A DNA stretch of 64,000 nucleotides from Rhizobium sp. BK602 (GTDB lineage Bacteria > Pseudomonadota > Alphaproteobacteria > Rhizobiales > Rhizobiaceae), in assembly GCF_014195095.1 (NCBI RefSeq), contig NZ_JACIBC010000003.1, forward strand, positions 124,001-188,000, in the 5' to 3' direction. The stretch's first letter is position 1. Every line of letters starts with the position of its first letter. The translations under genes and the position numbers were made by a program. Positions 26,613 through 35,968 of the stretch are shown here, piece after piece. Under the pieces are notes generated by a model, which ran no database searches, was not told the origin of the DNA, and was given only the letters and a program-made list of their open reading frames with translations.

Positions 26613-28568
26613 TCAGTCTCTCGAAAGAGCCGCGACGGGATCGAGCCTGGAGGCGTTGCGCGCCGGCAGGTAGCCGAAGGTGAGGCCGATCATGCATGAG
26701 CAGGTGAAGGCGAGCGCGATCGAGCTTATCGAATAGACGAGGGCAAAGTTCGAGCTGAGCCGGTTGAAGGCGAAGCCGAAACCGAGCGCCGTGGCGATGC
26801 CGAGCGCGCCGCCGAGCAGGCAGACCAGCACGGCTTCGATCAGGAACTGTTGCAATATATCCTGCCGGCGGGCGCCGACGGCCATGCGCACGCCGATCTC
26901 GGCAATGCGCTCGGAAACCGAAACCAGCATGATGTTCATCACGCCGATGCCGCCGACGAGCAGCGAGATGACGGCGATGGCGGAAACAAGCAGGGTCATC
27001 GTCTGGATCGTGCTGGTGATCGCCTGGCGGATGTCGTCGGTGTTGAGAACGAAGAAATCCTTGGTCTTGTGGCGATGTTCCAGGAATTGCGTGACCGCCG
27101 CCTCGGCGACGGCGCTTTCGGCATCATCGCTGACGCGCACTGTGATGCTGCGCAGCGACATGTCGCCCAGGAATCGTGCCTGCACGCTGGTATAGGGAAG
27201 ATAGACCGAGAGATTGTCGCTGCCCCCGAAGCCACCCTGTTGCGATGCGATAACGCCGATGACGCGCACGGGAACCTTGCCGACGAAGATCGTCTGGCCG
27301 ATGGGGTCGAGACCCTTTTCCGTAAACAGCGTCGTCGCCGTGTTCTGGTCGATGACAGCGTCCTGCGCCATCCCGCGCACGCCTTCGCCGTCGAAGAGCC
27401 GGCCGGCGGTGAGCTTCGAGCCCTTGACCGAGAAATAGGCGTCGCCGACGCCGTTGACCAGCGCATTGGCCTCCGTCGAGCCGAAGCGCACCGTGCTGCT
27501 GGTCGAGACCGTTGGCGTAACGGCGGCGACATAGGTGAGTTTGGCGAGCGCGTCGGCATCGGCGACCACCAGGGTCTTGATCCGCCCCGAGCGAATGTCG
27601 CCGAAGCTTTTGCCGGGGAATATCTCCAGCGTATTCGTGCCGAGATTGTTGATGTTCGCCAATACCTTGCGCTGCGATCCCTCTCCAAGGGCTATGACGC
27701 AGACGACCGAGGCGATACCGATGATGATGCCGAGCATGGTGAGAAAGGTACGCAGCCGATGCGCCTTCAGCGCAAGCAGCGCCATGAAGAAGGCTTCAGT
27801 CAGCCGGCCGGCCAATTCCCGCCAGCCGGCCTTTTCTGGAACCGTCTTTGCCAGCGAGACGCGCCTTTGCCGATTTCCATCGGAAGAACGCCTGTCGGCG
27901 ATGATGTGGCCGTCGGAGATTTCGATGATGCGTTCGGCGCGGGCCGCCACCTTCATGTCATGGGTGACGATGATGACGGTATGGCCCTCGGCATGCAGTT
28001 CGGCGAGGATGCGCAGCACCTCTTCGCCGCTCTCGCGGTCGAGCGCGCCGGTCGGTTCGTCCGCGAGGATGACATGGCCGTTGTTCATCAGGGCGCGGGC
28101 AATGGACACACGCTGCTGCTGGCCGCCGGACAGCTGGCCCGGACGGTGGCCGGACCGTTCGGCCATGCCGAGGCGCCGCAGAAGGGCGGCGGCGCGTTCG
28201 TCCCGCGCCTGGCCGGCCTGGCCCGCATAGATCGCCGGTATCTCGACATTGCCGAGCGCGGTCAGTTCCGACAGCAGGTGATAGCGCTGGAAAATGAAGC
28301 CGAAATGCTCGCGCCGCAGCTGCGAAAGCGCATCGCTGTCGAGACGATGCGTTTCAGAGCCGGCGATGGCATAGGTGCCGGACGTCGGGCGATCGAGCAG
28401 GCCGATGAGATTCATCAGCGTCGATTTGCCGGAGCCTGAAGGGCCGACGATGGCGACCATCTCCCCTTCGGCGATCGACAGATCGATATCCTGCAGCACC
28501 GCGATGGTGCGCTCGCCGGATTGATATTCGCGGCGAACGCCTTTCAGTTCGAGAAGTGGAGCGGTCAT
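26613..28568 (-). CDS. macB: MacB-type ABC exporter (fused ATPase-permease)
   Basis: This encodes 651 residues, the typical MacB length. The N-terminal ATPase has Walker [10 protein letters not shown] at 42-50, signature [15 protein letters not shown] near 145 and Walker [13 protein letters not shown]. The C-terminal half has a first membrane segment near 275, a large periplasmic MacB_PCD domain (about 300-510) and three terminal membrane segments in the FtsX permease region. With MacA (4 bp upstream) and an outer-membrane TolC it would export macrolides, lipopeptides or siderophore-like products. No TolC gene is in the window. Confidence 0.93.
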   Translation of the reverse strand: MTAPLLELKGVRREYQSGERTIAVLQDIDLSIAEGEMVAIVGPSGSGKSTLMNLIGLLDRPTSGTYAIAGSETHRLDSDALSQLRREHFGFIFQRYHLLSELTALGNVEIPAIYAGQAGQARDERAAALLRRLGMAERSGHRPGQLSGGQQQRVSIARALMNNGHVILADEPTGALDRESGEEVLRILAELHAEGHTVIIVTHDMKVAARAERIIEISDGHIIADRRSSDGNRQRRVSLAKTVPEKAGWRELAGRLTEAFFMALLALKAHRLRTFLTMLGIIIGIASVVCVIALGEGSQRKVLANINNLGTNTLEIFPGKSFGDIRSGRIKTLVVADADALAKLTYVAAVTPTVSTSSTVRFGSTEANALVNGVGDAYFSVKGSKLTAGRLFDGEGVRGMAQDAVIDQNTATTLFTEKGLDPIGQTIFVGKVPVRVIGVIASQQGGFGGSDNLSVYLPYTSVQARFLGDMSLRSITVRVSDDAESAVAEAAVTQFLEHRHKTKDFFVLNTDDIRQAITSTIQTMTLLVSAIAVISLLVGGIGVMNIMLVSVSERIAEIGVRMAVGARRQDILQQFLIEAVLVCLLGGALGIATALGFGFAFNRLSSNFALVYSISSIALAFTCSCMIGLTFGYLPARNASRLDPVAALSRD

Positions 28569-28571
28569 GGC

Positions 28572-29891
28572 TCAGAACCCCATCGGCGGCGGGCCGCCCA
28601 TGCTGGTTTTCGTCGTCGTTGTGCTTGCCTCGCCGATCACCACGCGTTCGCCTTCCGAAAGGCCGGATTTGATCTCGACGGTGACATTGTTGTTGAGCCC
28701 GATCGCGACCTGCCGGGAGACGGCCTTGCCGTCGTCGCCCATGATCTGAACCTCATAGGACCCGTCGGCATGTCTTGCGCCGAGCGCCGAGGACGGAATG
28801 GTCAGGGCATTCCTGGCCGCGCCCAGCACAATATGCACTTCCGCCGACATATAGGTGCGGAAATGATTGTCCTGGTTCGGCACGGCGAAGACGCCGTTAT
28901 AATAGATCGCCGATGAGGATGACGACGATGTCGAGCTGCTGCTAGTGGAGGTGGTCGAGCTGGTGGAACTGACGCTGCTGTCGCTGGTGATCGATTCCGG
29001 CGCCGGTTCGATCGATTGCAGCACTGCATCATAGCGCTTCGCCGGCTCGCCGAGGATGGTGAAATAGACCGGCTGGCCTTCCTTGACCTTGACGACGTCG
29101 GCCTCGGAAATCTCGGTCCGCACAACCATCGTGTCGAGATCGCCGAGAATGACGATCGTCGGCGCGGATTGGGCCGCATTGACGTTCTGGCCCTGCTGGT
29201 TGACGATTGCGAGCACGGTTCCATTCATCGGCGCGGTGATGCGGGTATAGGACAGATTGGCCTGAGCCGTCGCGACCGAGACTTCCGCCGAGATGATCTG
29301 CGCGTCGAGGGCGGCGATCTGGGCGGTGATCTTCTTGACGTTGGCTTCGGCCGTGTCGAGGTCCGCCTTGGAGCCGGCCTGGCTGCGGAAAATGGTCTGT
29401 TGCCGCGTCAGGGTGAGCTGCGCATTCTCGAGATCGGCTTCGCTTTCCTGGCGCTGCGCCCTGACATTGGCAAGCGACGCCTGCGCGGTCTTCAGATCGT
29501 TGCTTTGCGTCGTGGAGTCGATTTCCGCAATCAGCGTGTCCTTGCTCACCTTGTCGCCGAGCTTGACGTTCAGCGATGTGATGCGGCCGGACACCTGCGC
29601 GCCGACGGCGACGAGCTTGAGCGGCTTGAACGTGCCGGATGCCAGCACCGCCTCCTCGACATCGCCCCGCGTGACCGGCGCGGTGATGGCGGACGAACTT
29701 TGCTTGGGAAACATTTCTTCCCGAAACAGAAATGCACCGGCTCCGGCGATCAAGGCCAGCACAGCCAAAGTCAACACCGGACGCCGAAACCGCTTGTTTC
29801 GCGTCACGCCCGATGGCGCCGCGCGCAGCACGGTTTCGTGCACTGGCTCGGCTTCGGTTTGTATGGGCATCCTGTCTGTGACGTTCAACAT
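28572..29891 (-). CDS. macA: MacA-type periplasmic adaptor (HlyD/RND membrane-fusion family)
   Basis: This encodes 439 residues. There is a single N-terminal membrane anchor at about 36-56, then a lipoyl half-motif (GTFKPLKLVAVGAQVSGRI), a coiled-coil hairpin (about 120-200) and the second lipoyl half (SYTRITAPMNGTV). An odd feature is a low-complexity linker of about 30 residues, almost only Ser and Thr, near residues 300-330, inside the beta-barrel domain where most MacA proteins have none. The stop is 3 bp before macB. It links MacB to an outer-membrane channel. Confidence 0.9.
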   Translation of the reverse strand: MLNVTDRMPIQTEAEPVHETVLRAAPSGVTRNKRFRRPVLTLAVLALIAGAGAFLFREEMFPKQSSSAITAPVTRGDVEEAVLASGTFKPLKLVAVGAQVSGRITSLNVKLGDKVSKDTLIAEIDSTTQSNDLKTAQASLANVRAQRQESEADLENAQLTLTRQQTIFRSQAGSKADLDTAEANVKKITAQIAALDAQIISAEVSVATAQANLSYTRITAPMNGTVLAIVNQQGQNVNAAQSAPTIVILGDLDTMVVRTEISEADVVKVKEGQPVYFTILGEPAKRYDAVLQSIEPAPESITSDSSVSSTSSTTSTSSSSTSSSSSSAIYYNGVFAVPNQDNHFRTYMSAEVHIVLGAARNALTIPSSALGARHADGSYEVQIMGDDGKAVSRQVAIGLNNNVTVEIKSGLSEGERVVIGEASTTTTKTSMGGPPPMGF

Positions 29892-30205
29892 GATATCTTC
29901 TGGTTATAGTCGGAGTGGGACGAGCACGGCGAACTGGAATAGTCGATCTCGCCGTCCGATCACTCGCCAAGGGGAGCCGTATTGCTCCGGATTCGGTGGG
30001 CGCTCATCGCCCAATGCGAGACATGGTGGCCGTACCCTAAGGGACAATCTGACACGGATTGGTCCGGGAGCGCCGGGCGGGGCGTTCCCGGACCTGTCGG
30101 CCCTTTGCGGGGGCCGCTCCTTCCGCGCGATAGGGATCAGAAAACCGCGTCCGGCTGGGGGCAATCCTTATCGTGTGGAGGCGGAGACAAGAACCTTGGC
30201 ATGCC
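29892..30205. other. 314-bp gap between macA and the Spy-like gene
   Basis: No gene or strong repeat is seen. As all three flanking minus-strand genes point the same way, this gap may hold a separate macAB promoter, but no clear -35/-10 pair was found. Confidence 0.4.
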
Positions 30206-30850
30206 TTAGTGGAACGGGCGAGGGCCAGGTACGAGCGATCGTTCGGCATCCTCGAGCTTGGCAAGCTGGTCCGGAGCCAGAACGTTGCGAAGCGCCGTGA
30301 CCTTGTCTTTCAGGATGCGCGCCTTGGCGGCGCGATCTAGGGCGCGGTCGGCAGCCTCTTCACCGAACAGGCCCTGCGGCTTGCCCGCGCCATTTTCCGC
30401 ATTGGCCGGCTTTGCGGCATCCGCAGCAGGCGGTCCCGGCGGCTGATGCTTCGGGAAAGCGAGGAAGTCCGTGAGAGCGCTCGTATAGTCGCGCCAGGCG
30501 TCGAGCTGGGCGGATCGGATACCGATCAGCGTCTCCACGGCCGACAATTTGCCTGCGAGTTCCAGGGCTGGATCCGGTCGATGGAAACCATCCGGTCCGC
30601 CAGGCGGGGGCGGTGGACCGGGCAGTTCCTTGTCGAACGCAACCATGGGGCCATCACCGCGAGGGTCGTGGCAAGAGACCGGGCAGGGCGATCCGTCCGC
30701 TGGCATCGGATGAGCCTCAGGTCCAGCCTCCTCGATGCCCGCCGGCTTCTGCTGGATGGGAAGGGTTACCGCGTCCCCGGCAAAGACGGGGGCGCTTATT
30801 CCGCCGATCGTTGTCATCAACAGAGTGGTGACGAGACTGAGTTTCCTCAT
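30206..30850 (-). CDS. Periplasmic Spy/CpxP-like (LTXXQ-type) protein
   Basis: This encodes 214 residues with a cleavable signal peptide (MRKLSLVTTLL ... APVFA, cut after about residue 24). A proline-rich segment (ELPGPPPPPGGPD) follows. The C-terminal half is helical, with RILKDKVTALRNVLAPDQLAKLEDAE close to the LTPEQ pattern of Spy/CpxP envelope-stress chaperones; a CPVSC pair is present near residue 57. Its place upstream of macAB suggests an envelope-stress or efflux regulon. A 24-bp imperfect palindrome lies 17 bp upstream of the start. Function is inferred from the motif only. Confidence 0.65.
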   Translation of the reverse strand: MRKLSLVTTLLMTTIGGISAPVFAGDAVTLPIQQKPAGIEEAGPEAHPMPADGSPCPVSCHDPRGDGPMVAFDKELPGPPPPPGGPDGFHRPDPALELAGKLSAVETLIGIRSAQLDAWRDYTSALTDFLAFPKHQPPGPPAADAAKPANAENGAGKPQGLFGEEAADRALDRAAKARILKDKVTALRNVLAPDQLAKLEDAERSLVPGPRPFH

Positions 30851-31236
30851 GATCAGAGCCTTTGATTTCAGTTCAATTTACTGAACGGAATTTAGTAAGG
30901 TCACATGAACGACGTGCGTCTTTGTATTTCCGAATGTTGCTGCGTGAAGCGTCTATTGCGAATGAAGTTTGCTGGGATCGGCCCTGCGATAATTCATTAC
31001 AATTTTTTTCCGAAGGTTTTCGGACCTATAGCAGCTTGCGCCAGGCGCAATCGAATCGCGTGCGGCGAAGAAAAGCTGTTGGAGGAACACATCCGCGTCA
31101 AAACGCACTTGAATGTGATCGCGGATGCGGAGGAAGATCGCGGCAAAGGGTGGAAGCATTCGGTGAGCGGCGCAAGGCGGCCTTCGACGGCCCAATAAAT
31201 GCGAAAAGATAGCGATCAATTGACCGAGGTATTCAG
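30851..31236. other. 386-bp intergenic region between Spy-like and ureohydrolase genes
   Basis: Apart from the palindrome at 30867-30890, nothing is recognised. Small frames on both strands (for example 30905-31198) have no family features. Promoters for the two divergent genes are expected here. Confidence 0.4.
30867..30890. promoter_or_regulatory. 24-bp imperfect palindrome upstream of the Spy-like gene
   Basis: TTCAGTTCA-ATTTAC-TGAACGGAA has 9-base arms with one mismatch. It sits 17 bp upstream of the minus-strand start, the usual position of a repressor operator (TetR-like in size). The cognate regulator is not adjacent. Confidence 0.5.
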
Positions 31237-32286
31237 ATGACATTCGATGAGCAGAAGCTAAGCGCGCTGCGCGAGAAGTACGGCGAAAGCCATGGTGGGG
31301 AGCTTTTCGATGCCAAGTTCCGCAAGGTTGCGGACAAGATCTTCTCGAAGAGCGGCACGCGGCTTGCGCCCTATGCCGGCGTTCCGACCTTCCTGACGGC
31401 ACCTTATATGCCCGTCGATGCGGAAAAGCCGGATTTCGGCAACTTGCAGGTCGCGATCCTCGGCGTGCCGATGGATCTCGGCGTCACCAATCGGCCGGGT
31501 TCGCGCTTCGGACCGCGCGCGCTGCGCGCCATTGAGCGCATCGGCCCCTATAACCACGTCCTCGGCTGTGCGCCGGTCTTCGATCTCCGGGTTGCCGATA
31601 TCGGCGACGTTCCCTTCCAGAGCCGCTATCGCCTCGAGCTCAGCCATGACGACATCGAAAAGCGCGTCAACCAGATCGTCGATGCCGGCGTTCTGCCGCT
31701 GTCGGTCGGCGGCGATCATTCGATCACGCATCCGATCCTCAAGGCCGTCGGCAAGAAGGCACCGGTCGGCCTCATTCATATCGACGCCCATTGCGATACC
31801 GGCGGCTCCTTCGACCAGACGAAATTCCATCATGGCGGTCCCTTCCGAAATGCCGTTCTCGACGGCGTACTCGACCCGACACGCACCATCCAGATCGGAA
31901 TCAGGGGATCGGCGGAGTATCTCTGGGAATTCTCCTACGAATCCGGGATGACGGTCATTCATGCCGAAGAGGTGACCGGCCTCGGCATTCCCGCCATCAT
32001 CGAAAAGGCCAGGCAGATCGTCGGCGACGGCCCGACCTATCTCTCCTTCGATGTCGACAGCCTCGATCCAAGCTTTGCGCCGGGCACGGGGACGCCCGAG
32101 ATCGGCGGGCTGACCACCCGCGAGGTGCTGGAACTCATTCGCGGCCTGAAGGGCATCAATCTGGTGGGCGGCGATGTCGTCGAAGTGGCCCCCCAATATG
32201 ATGCGACGACCAATACGGCCCATGCCGGCGCGCAGACGCTGTTCGAGATCCTGAGCCTCATGGTCTTCAGTCCATCGGTGAAATAG
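31237..32286 (+). CDS. Ureohydrolase (agmatinase/guanidinobutyrase family)
   Basis: This encodes 349 residues of the arginase-agmatinase family, which hydrolyses a guanidino compound to urea and an amine. The binuclear metal site is complete: GGDHS at 158-162, HIDAHCD at 181-187 and SFDVDSLDP near 271-279. The N-terminal extension of about 70 residues is longer than in E. coli agmatinase and resembles guanidinobutyrase, guanidinopropionase or guanidine hydrolase types, so the substrate is left open. It is 122 bp upstream of an aminotransferase, consistent with catabolism of an amine or guanidino acid. Confidence 0.88.
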   Translation: MTFDEQKLSALREKYGESHGGELFDAKFRKVADKIFSKSGTRLAPYAGVPTFLTAPYMPVDAEKPDFGNLQVAILGVPMDLGVTNRPGSRFGPRALRAIERIGPYNHVLGCAPVFDLRVADIGDVPFQSRYRLELSHDDIEKRVNQIVDAGVLPLSVGGDHSITHPILKAVGKKAPVGLIHIDAHCDTGGSFDQTKFHHGGPFRNAVLDGVLDPTRTIQIGIRGSAEYLWEFSYESGMTVIHAEEVTGLGIPAIIEKARQIVGDGPTYLSFDVDSLDPSFAPGTGTPEIGGLTTREVLELIRGLKGINLVGGDVVEVAPQYDATTNTAHAGAQTLFEILSLMVFSPSVK

Positions 32287-32408
32287 CGGAGGCTACGTCA
32301 CCCTCCAGGGCGGTGGACCTGTCCGCCGCCGTTCTCATGGTCTTCGACAAAGCGGTTGAGACGACGAGCGAAATCGGTGTAGCAATCGGTTTCAACAGGA
32401 TAATCGAT

Positions 32409-33572
32409 ATGCCAATCGCTGCCCCCAATTCTCTCGTTTCCCGTCTTTCGCCCCCGCCCATTCCCTCCGTCGTTGCCTGGAGCCGCGATTATGCCGGCGC
32501 GAAGGGGCCGCTCATCGATCTCTCGCAAGCAGTGCCCGGCTATCCCGCGCATCCGCAGATGCTGCGACTTCTCGGCGAGGCGGCGGCATCGCAGGCGATG
32601 ACCGGCTACGGACCGATCGAAGGGGAGACGGCATTGCGGGAGGCCTATGCGCGGCATGTGAGCGAGGTTTACGGCGCGACCGTCGATGCCGCGAACGTCC
32701 AGATCACCTCCGGCTGCAATCAGGCCTTCATGTGCGCGGCCATCGCGCTTGCCGGCGCCGGCGAAACCGTCGCGCTGACCAATCCCTTCTATTTCAATCA
32801 TGATACGACGCTGGCCATGCTCGGCATCGAGCGCGCGCTGGTCGAATGCGATGCGGCGAATGGATTTCTCCCCGATCTTGCCTCCGCCGAACAGGTGCTG
32901 GCGGCCGGAGCGCGGGTGCTCGCGGTCGTGACACCGAATAATCCGACCGGCGCCGTCTATCCGCCGGCATTGCTGCATGATCTCTTTCTGCTGTGCCGGA
33001 AATACGGGGCCTGGCTGATCATCGACGAGACCTATCGCGACTTCCTGGCCGAGGGTTACGGGCCGCCGCATGCGCTGCTCTCCGAGCCGGATTGGGAGGA
33101 GACGCTCGTTCTCCTTTACAGCTTTTCGAAATCCTTCTGCATTCCCGGCCACAGGCTCGGCGCGATCACGGCCGGGCCAAAGCTGCTCGCCGAGATCACC
33201 AAGGTCATGGACAATATGCAGATATGCGCGCCGCGCTCGGCGCAGCATGCCGTCGCCAGGGCTCTGCCGGTGCTGGCCGGCTGGCGGGCCGACAACCGGC
33301 TGGAGATCGCGCGGCGGGCGGATGCGTTGAAGGCGGTCATGGCCGATCTGCCCGGCTGGGATATCGCCGCGATCGGCGCCTATTTCGCCTTCATCCGCCA
33401 TCCCTTCGCCGATCTGCCCTCAACAGCGGTCGCCGAACGGCTTGCGAAAGAGGCAGGCGTCATCTCGATCCCCGGCGCCTATTTCGGGGAAGGGCAGGAG
33501 CGCTATCTGCGCCTAGCCTTTGCCAATGCCGATGCGGCTTCGATCGGCCTGCTTGGCGAACGCCTGCGCTGA
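32409..33572 (+). CDS. PLP-dependent aminotransferase (class I/II)
   Basis: This encodes 387 residues of fold-type I aminotransferases. Visible are the substrate-binding YGPIEGETALREAY region, TSGCNQAF, NPFYFNHD, VTPNNPTGAVY, DETYRDF and the cofactor Lys at residue 241 in YSFSKSFCIPGHRLG. The ATG at 32409 has AGGA upstream; an upstream in-frame start at 32313 would add 32 atypical residues. It probably transaminates the product of the ureohydrolase or an imported amino acid. The stop abuts the stop of the opposite gene with no intervening base. Confidence 0.88.
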   Translation: MPIAAPNSLVSRLSPPPIPSVVAWSRDYAGAKGPLIDLSQAVPGYPAHPQMLRLLGEAAASQAMTGYGPIEGETALREAYARHVSEVYGATVDAANVQITSGCNQAFMCAAIALAGAGETVALTNPFYFNHDTTLAMLGIERALVECDAANGFLPDLASAEQVLAAGARVLAVVTPNNPTGAVYPPALLHDLFLLCRKYGAWLIIDETYRDFLAEGYGPPHALLSEPDWEETLVLLYSFSKSFCIPGHRLGAITAGPKLLAEITKVMDNMQICAPRSAQHAVARALPVLAGWRADNRLEIARRADALKAVMADLPGWDIAAIGAYFAFIRHPFADLPSTAVAERLAKEAGVISIPGAYFGEGQERYLRLAFANADAASIGLLGERLR

Positions 33573-34919
33573 TCAGGCCGAGGTCTTCGCGAAACGGTTG
33601 GCGGGCATCGACAGCCCGAGATTTTCGCGCAGCGTCGAACCTTCATACTCCTCACGGAACAAGCCGCGGCGGCGCAGTTCCGGCAGGACGAGCCTGACAA
33701 AATCGTCGAGGCTGGCCGGCAAGGTGGGGAACATCAGGATGAAGCCGTCGGCGGCGCGTGTCTCGAACCACTCTTCCATGAAGTCGGCGATCTCCGCCGG
33801 CGTACCGGTCATGCCGTTGCCGGTGTGCTTTTCCGCATAGTGGCGGATGAGTTCTCCGACGGTGCGGCCGCTTTTGACGAAATCGACCAACTCGTCGAAA
33901 AGCGCGCGCGAGCCCTTCGGCGCGGCCGGCAGCCGGTCCATCGGAAAGGGCTTGTCGAGCGGCACGCCACGCAGGTCCGCTTCCAGGAATTCCGAAAGCA
34001 TCAGGCGGCCGACATCGGGATGCATCTTGTCGATCAGGTAGTCGACCTTCGCCTGCGCCTCGGCCTTGGTCTCGCCGACATTGATGACCACGCCCGGCAT
34101 GATCTTCAGGTCGTTCGGATCGCGCCCAAAGGCTGGCATGCGCGCCTTCACATTCTCATAGAAGGCGCGGTTGCGGTCGATGTTGGAGGCGAGGCTGAAG
34201 ACGATCTCCGCCGTGCGCGCCGCCATCTCCATGCCGGGCTCGGAACCACCGGCCTGCGCGATGACCGGCCGTCCCTGCGGCGTCCGGGCGATATTGAGGG
34301 GGCCGCGCACCTGAAAATGCTTGCCCTTGTGGTTCAGCGTGTGATGCTTCGTCTTGTCGTAATAGACACCGCTTTCCCGGTCGAGAAGCAGGGCACCCTC
34401 TTCGAAGCTGTCCCACAGGCCGAAGACGACATCGACGAATTCGTTGCCGCGCTCATAGCGCAGCGCATGCGGATCGAGGCCCTCGCGGTTGAAATTGTAG
34501 CCGGTCTCGTCATGGTCGGAGGTGACGACATTCCAGCAGGCGCGGCCGCCGCTTAGATGATCTATCGAGGCGAAGAGGCGCGCGACGTTGTAAGGCTCGT
34601 AATAGCTCGTCGACAGCGTTGCGACGAGGCCGAGGTTCTGTGTGGTGACCGAGAGTGCCGACAATAGCGAGAGCGGCTCGAAGCGGTTCATCTTGGTGGG
34701 AATGCGGGCGAGAGCATCGGGGTCGCCGACGGCGGCGGCCGGCGAATCCGCCATGAACATGAAGTCGAACTTCGCCGCTTCCGACCGTTTGGCGACATCA
34801 AGAAGATGGGAGAAGTCATTGGCGCCGTTGACATTGCTGCCGGGATGCAGCCACGACGCCGGATGGAAGCCGAAGGTGTAGACAAAGGTGCCGAGCTTCA
34901 TCTTGTCGGTGCGCGCCAT
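33573..34919 (-). CDS. LLM-class flavin monooxygenase (NtaA/SnaA/DszA family)
   Basis: This encodes 448 residues of the bacterial luciferase-like FMNH2-dependent monooxygenases. Characteristic stretches are FMFMADSP, RFEPLSLLSALSVTTQNLGLVATLSTS-like core (in two parts), ARLFASIDHLSGGRACWNVVTS and VIAQAGGSEPG. These two-component enzymes cleave C-N or C-S bonds (NTA, EDTA, dibenzothiophene sulfone, alkyl sulfur compounds). GGAAG precedes the ATG at 34919. No flavin reductase is adjacent. It lies downstream of LysR and HutC genes on the same strand. Confidence 0.88.
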   Translation of the reverse strand: MARTDKMKLGTFVYTFGFHPASWLHPGSNVNGANDFSHLLDVAKRSEAAKFDFMFMADSPAAAVGDPDALARIPTKMNRFEPLSLLSALSVTTQNLGLVATLSTSYYEPYNVARLFASIDHLSGGRACWNVVTSDHDETGYNFNREGLDPHALRYERGNEFVDVVFGLWDSFEEGALLLDRESGVYYDKTKHHTLNHKGKHFQVRGPLNIARTPQGRPVIAQAGGSEPGMEMAARTAEIVFSLASNIDRNRAFYENVKARMPAFGRDPNDLKIMPGVVINVGETKAEAQAKVDYLIDKMHPDVGRLMLSEFLEADLRGVPLDKPFPMDRLPAAPKGSRALFDELVDFVKSGRTVGELIRHYAEKHTGNGMTGTPAEIADFMEEWFETRAADGFILMFPTLPASLDDFVRLVLPELRRRGLFREEYEGSTLRENLGLSMPANRFAKTSA

Positions 34920-34979
34920 GAAATCTTCCAGCCTCCAGCGTTTGACGATTGCGTAAATTATCGCCGCGCCGGTTTTTTG

Positions 34980-35021
34980 AGCAATATTGCTGATCTGTCT
35001 TTCGTTTTAGTTTTTCTAAAA
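34980..35021. promoter_or_regulatory. Two palindromes between LysR and LLM monooxygenase genes
   Basis: AGCAATATTGCT (34980-34991) is a perfect 12-bp palindrome, and TTTTAG-TTTTT-CTAAAA (35005-35021) is a 6-bp hairpin. The 116-bp gap is large for an operon, so the monooxygenase may have its own promoter here, with the first palindrome as a candidate LysR site. Confidence 0.45.
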
Positions 35022-35035
35022 GATTACCACGATCA

Positions 35036-35968
35036 TCATTGCGGGGCGGACATCCGCGCCTGCTGTCGGGAAATTGCCAGGAGCCAGTCGCGGAAGGCGG
35101 CGCCATGCGGTTTCTGCAGCGCCGACCGATCCCAGGCCAGGAAATAGCTTTCGCGGAGCGGGATGCGGATATCGATGGGGATGACGAGCGTTTGCGCTTC
35201 CAGCTCATCGGCGATCATCGACATCTGCGCCAGCACGATGCCACGCTTGTTGACGGCGGCGTCGATGGCGCTGCTCGACAGGGTGAACGACAATCCGGGT
35301 GTGGTTTCCTTCAGGGGCACGCCCACTTTGGCGGCGAAATCGGCCCAGCTGGGGTAGGGGGTGAAGTGCCTTTCCCATTCGACGTGCAACAGCGGATAGT
35401 CGAAAACTTCGAATGCCGACGGCGGACGTTTTTGAATGAGCGACGGCGAGCAGGCGGGCACGACCCAGTCGCGGAAGAGCTCGCTGTAATGCTCGTGCTG
35501 TAGCACGTCCGATCCGTAGCTGATGCGGAAATCGACGTCGTCGAAGCCCATGCGCGGCTCCTTGTCGCGGCCGATGATGCGGACATGGGCGTCCGGATGA
35601 AGTGCCTGCCAGTCGAAGATGCGCCGGCCGATCCATTTGTTGACGACGGAAGACAGGGCGCTCAGGACGAGGGCATTTTCATTGCGCGCCCGCTCCAGCA
35701 CGCGTTCGGCAATCGCGAATTGCTCGAAGCCTTTTGATATTTCCTGATGATAGAGCCGGCCCCAGAGGGTGAGTTCGGCGGTGCGGCCATTGCGCTCCAG
35801 AAGCGTGACGCCGAGAAAGCTTTCGATCTTGCGGACCTGCTGGCTGATGGCGCCGGGCGAGACCTTCAGTTCCAGCGCTGCCGCCGTCACGCTGCCGCAG
35901 CGGCCGACGGCTTCGAAGGCCTGCAGGCCTTTCAGGGGAATGGCCTTGAAGGGGCGGGTCTCGCTCAC
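35036..35968 (-). CDS. LysR-family transcriptional regulator (GcvA-like)
   Basis: This encodes 310 residues. The N-terminal winged helix reads FEAVGRCGSVTAAALELKVSPGAISQQVRKIE (about 18-49), with the recognition helix SPGAISQQVRKIE typical of the GcvA/TrpI subgroup. The rest is a LysR effector domain. The GTG start overlaps the stop of the hutC-like gene (GTGA), so the two regulators are co-translated. It is likely to control the monooxygenase or the divergent transporter. Confidence 0.88.
   Translation of the reverse strand: MSETRPFKAIPLKGLQAFEAVGRCGSVTAAALELKVSPGAISQQVRKIESFLGVTLLERNGRTAELTLWGRLYHQEISKGFEQFAIAERVLERARNENALVLSALSSVVNKWIGRRIFDWQALHPDAHVRIIGRDKEPRMGFDDVDFRISYGSDVLQHEHYSELFRDWVVPACSPSLIQKRPPSAFEVFDYPLLHVEWERHFTPYPSWADFAAKVGVPLKETTPGLSFTLSSSAIDAAVNKRGIVLAQMSMIADELEAQTLVIPIDIRIPLRESYFLAWDRSALQKPHGAAFRDWLLAISRQQARMSAPQ

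Noticed and set aside
26850..28439. 529-codon plus-strand frame opposite macB
   Set aside because: Asp/His/Gly-rich antisense translation of the ATPase and permease; no domain.
30905..31198. 97-codon plus-strand frame before the ureohydrolase
   Set aside because: Overlaps other frames, no motifs, and ends in a promoter-like region.
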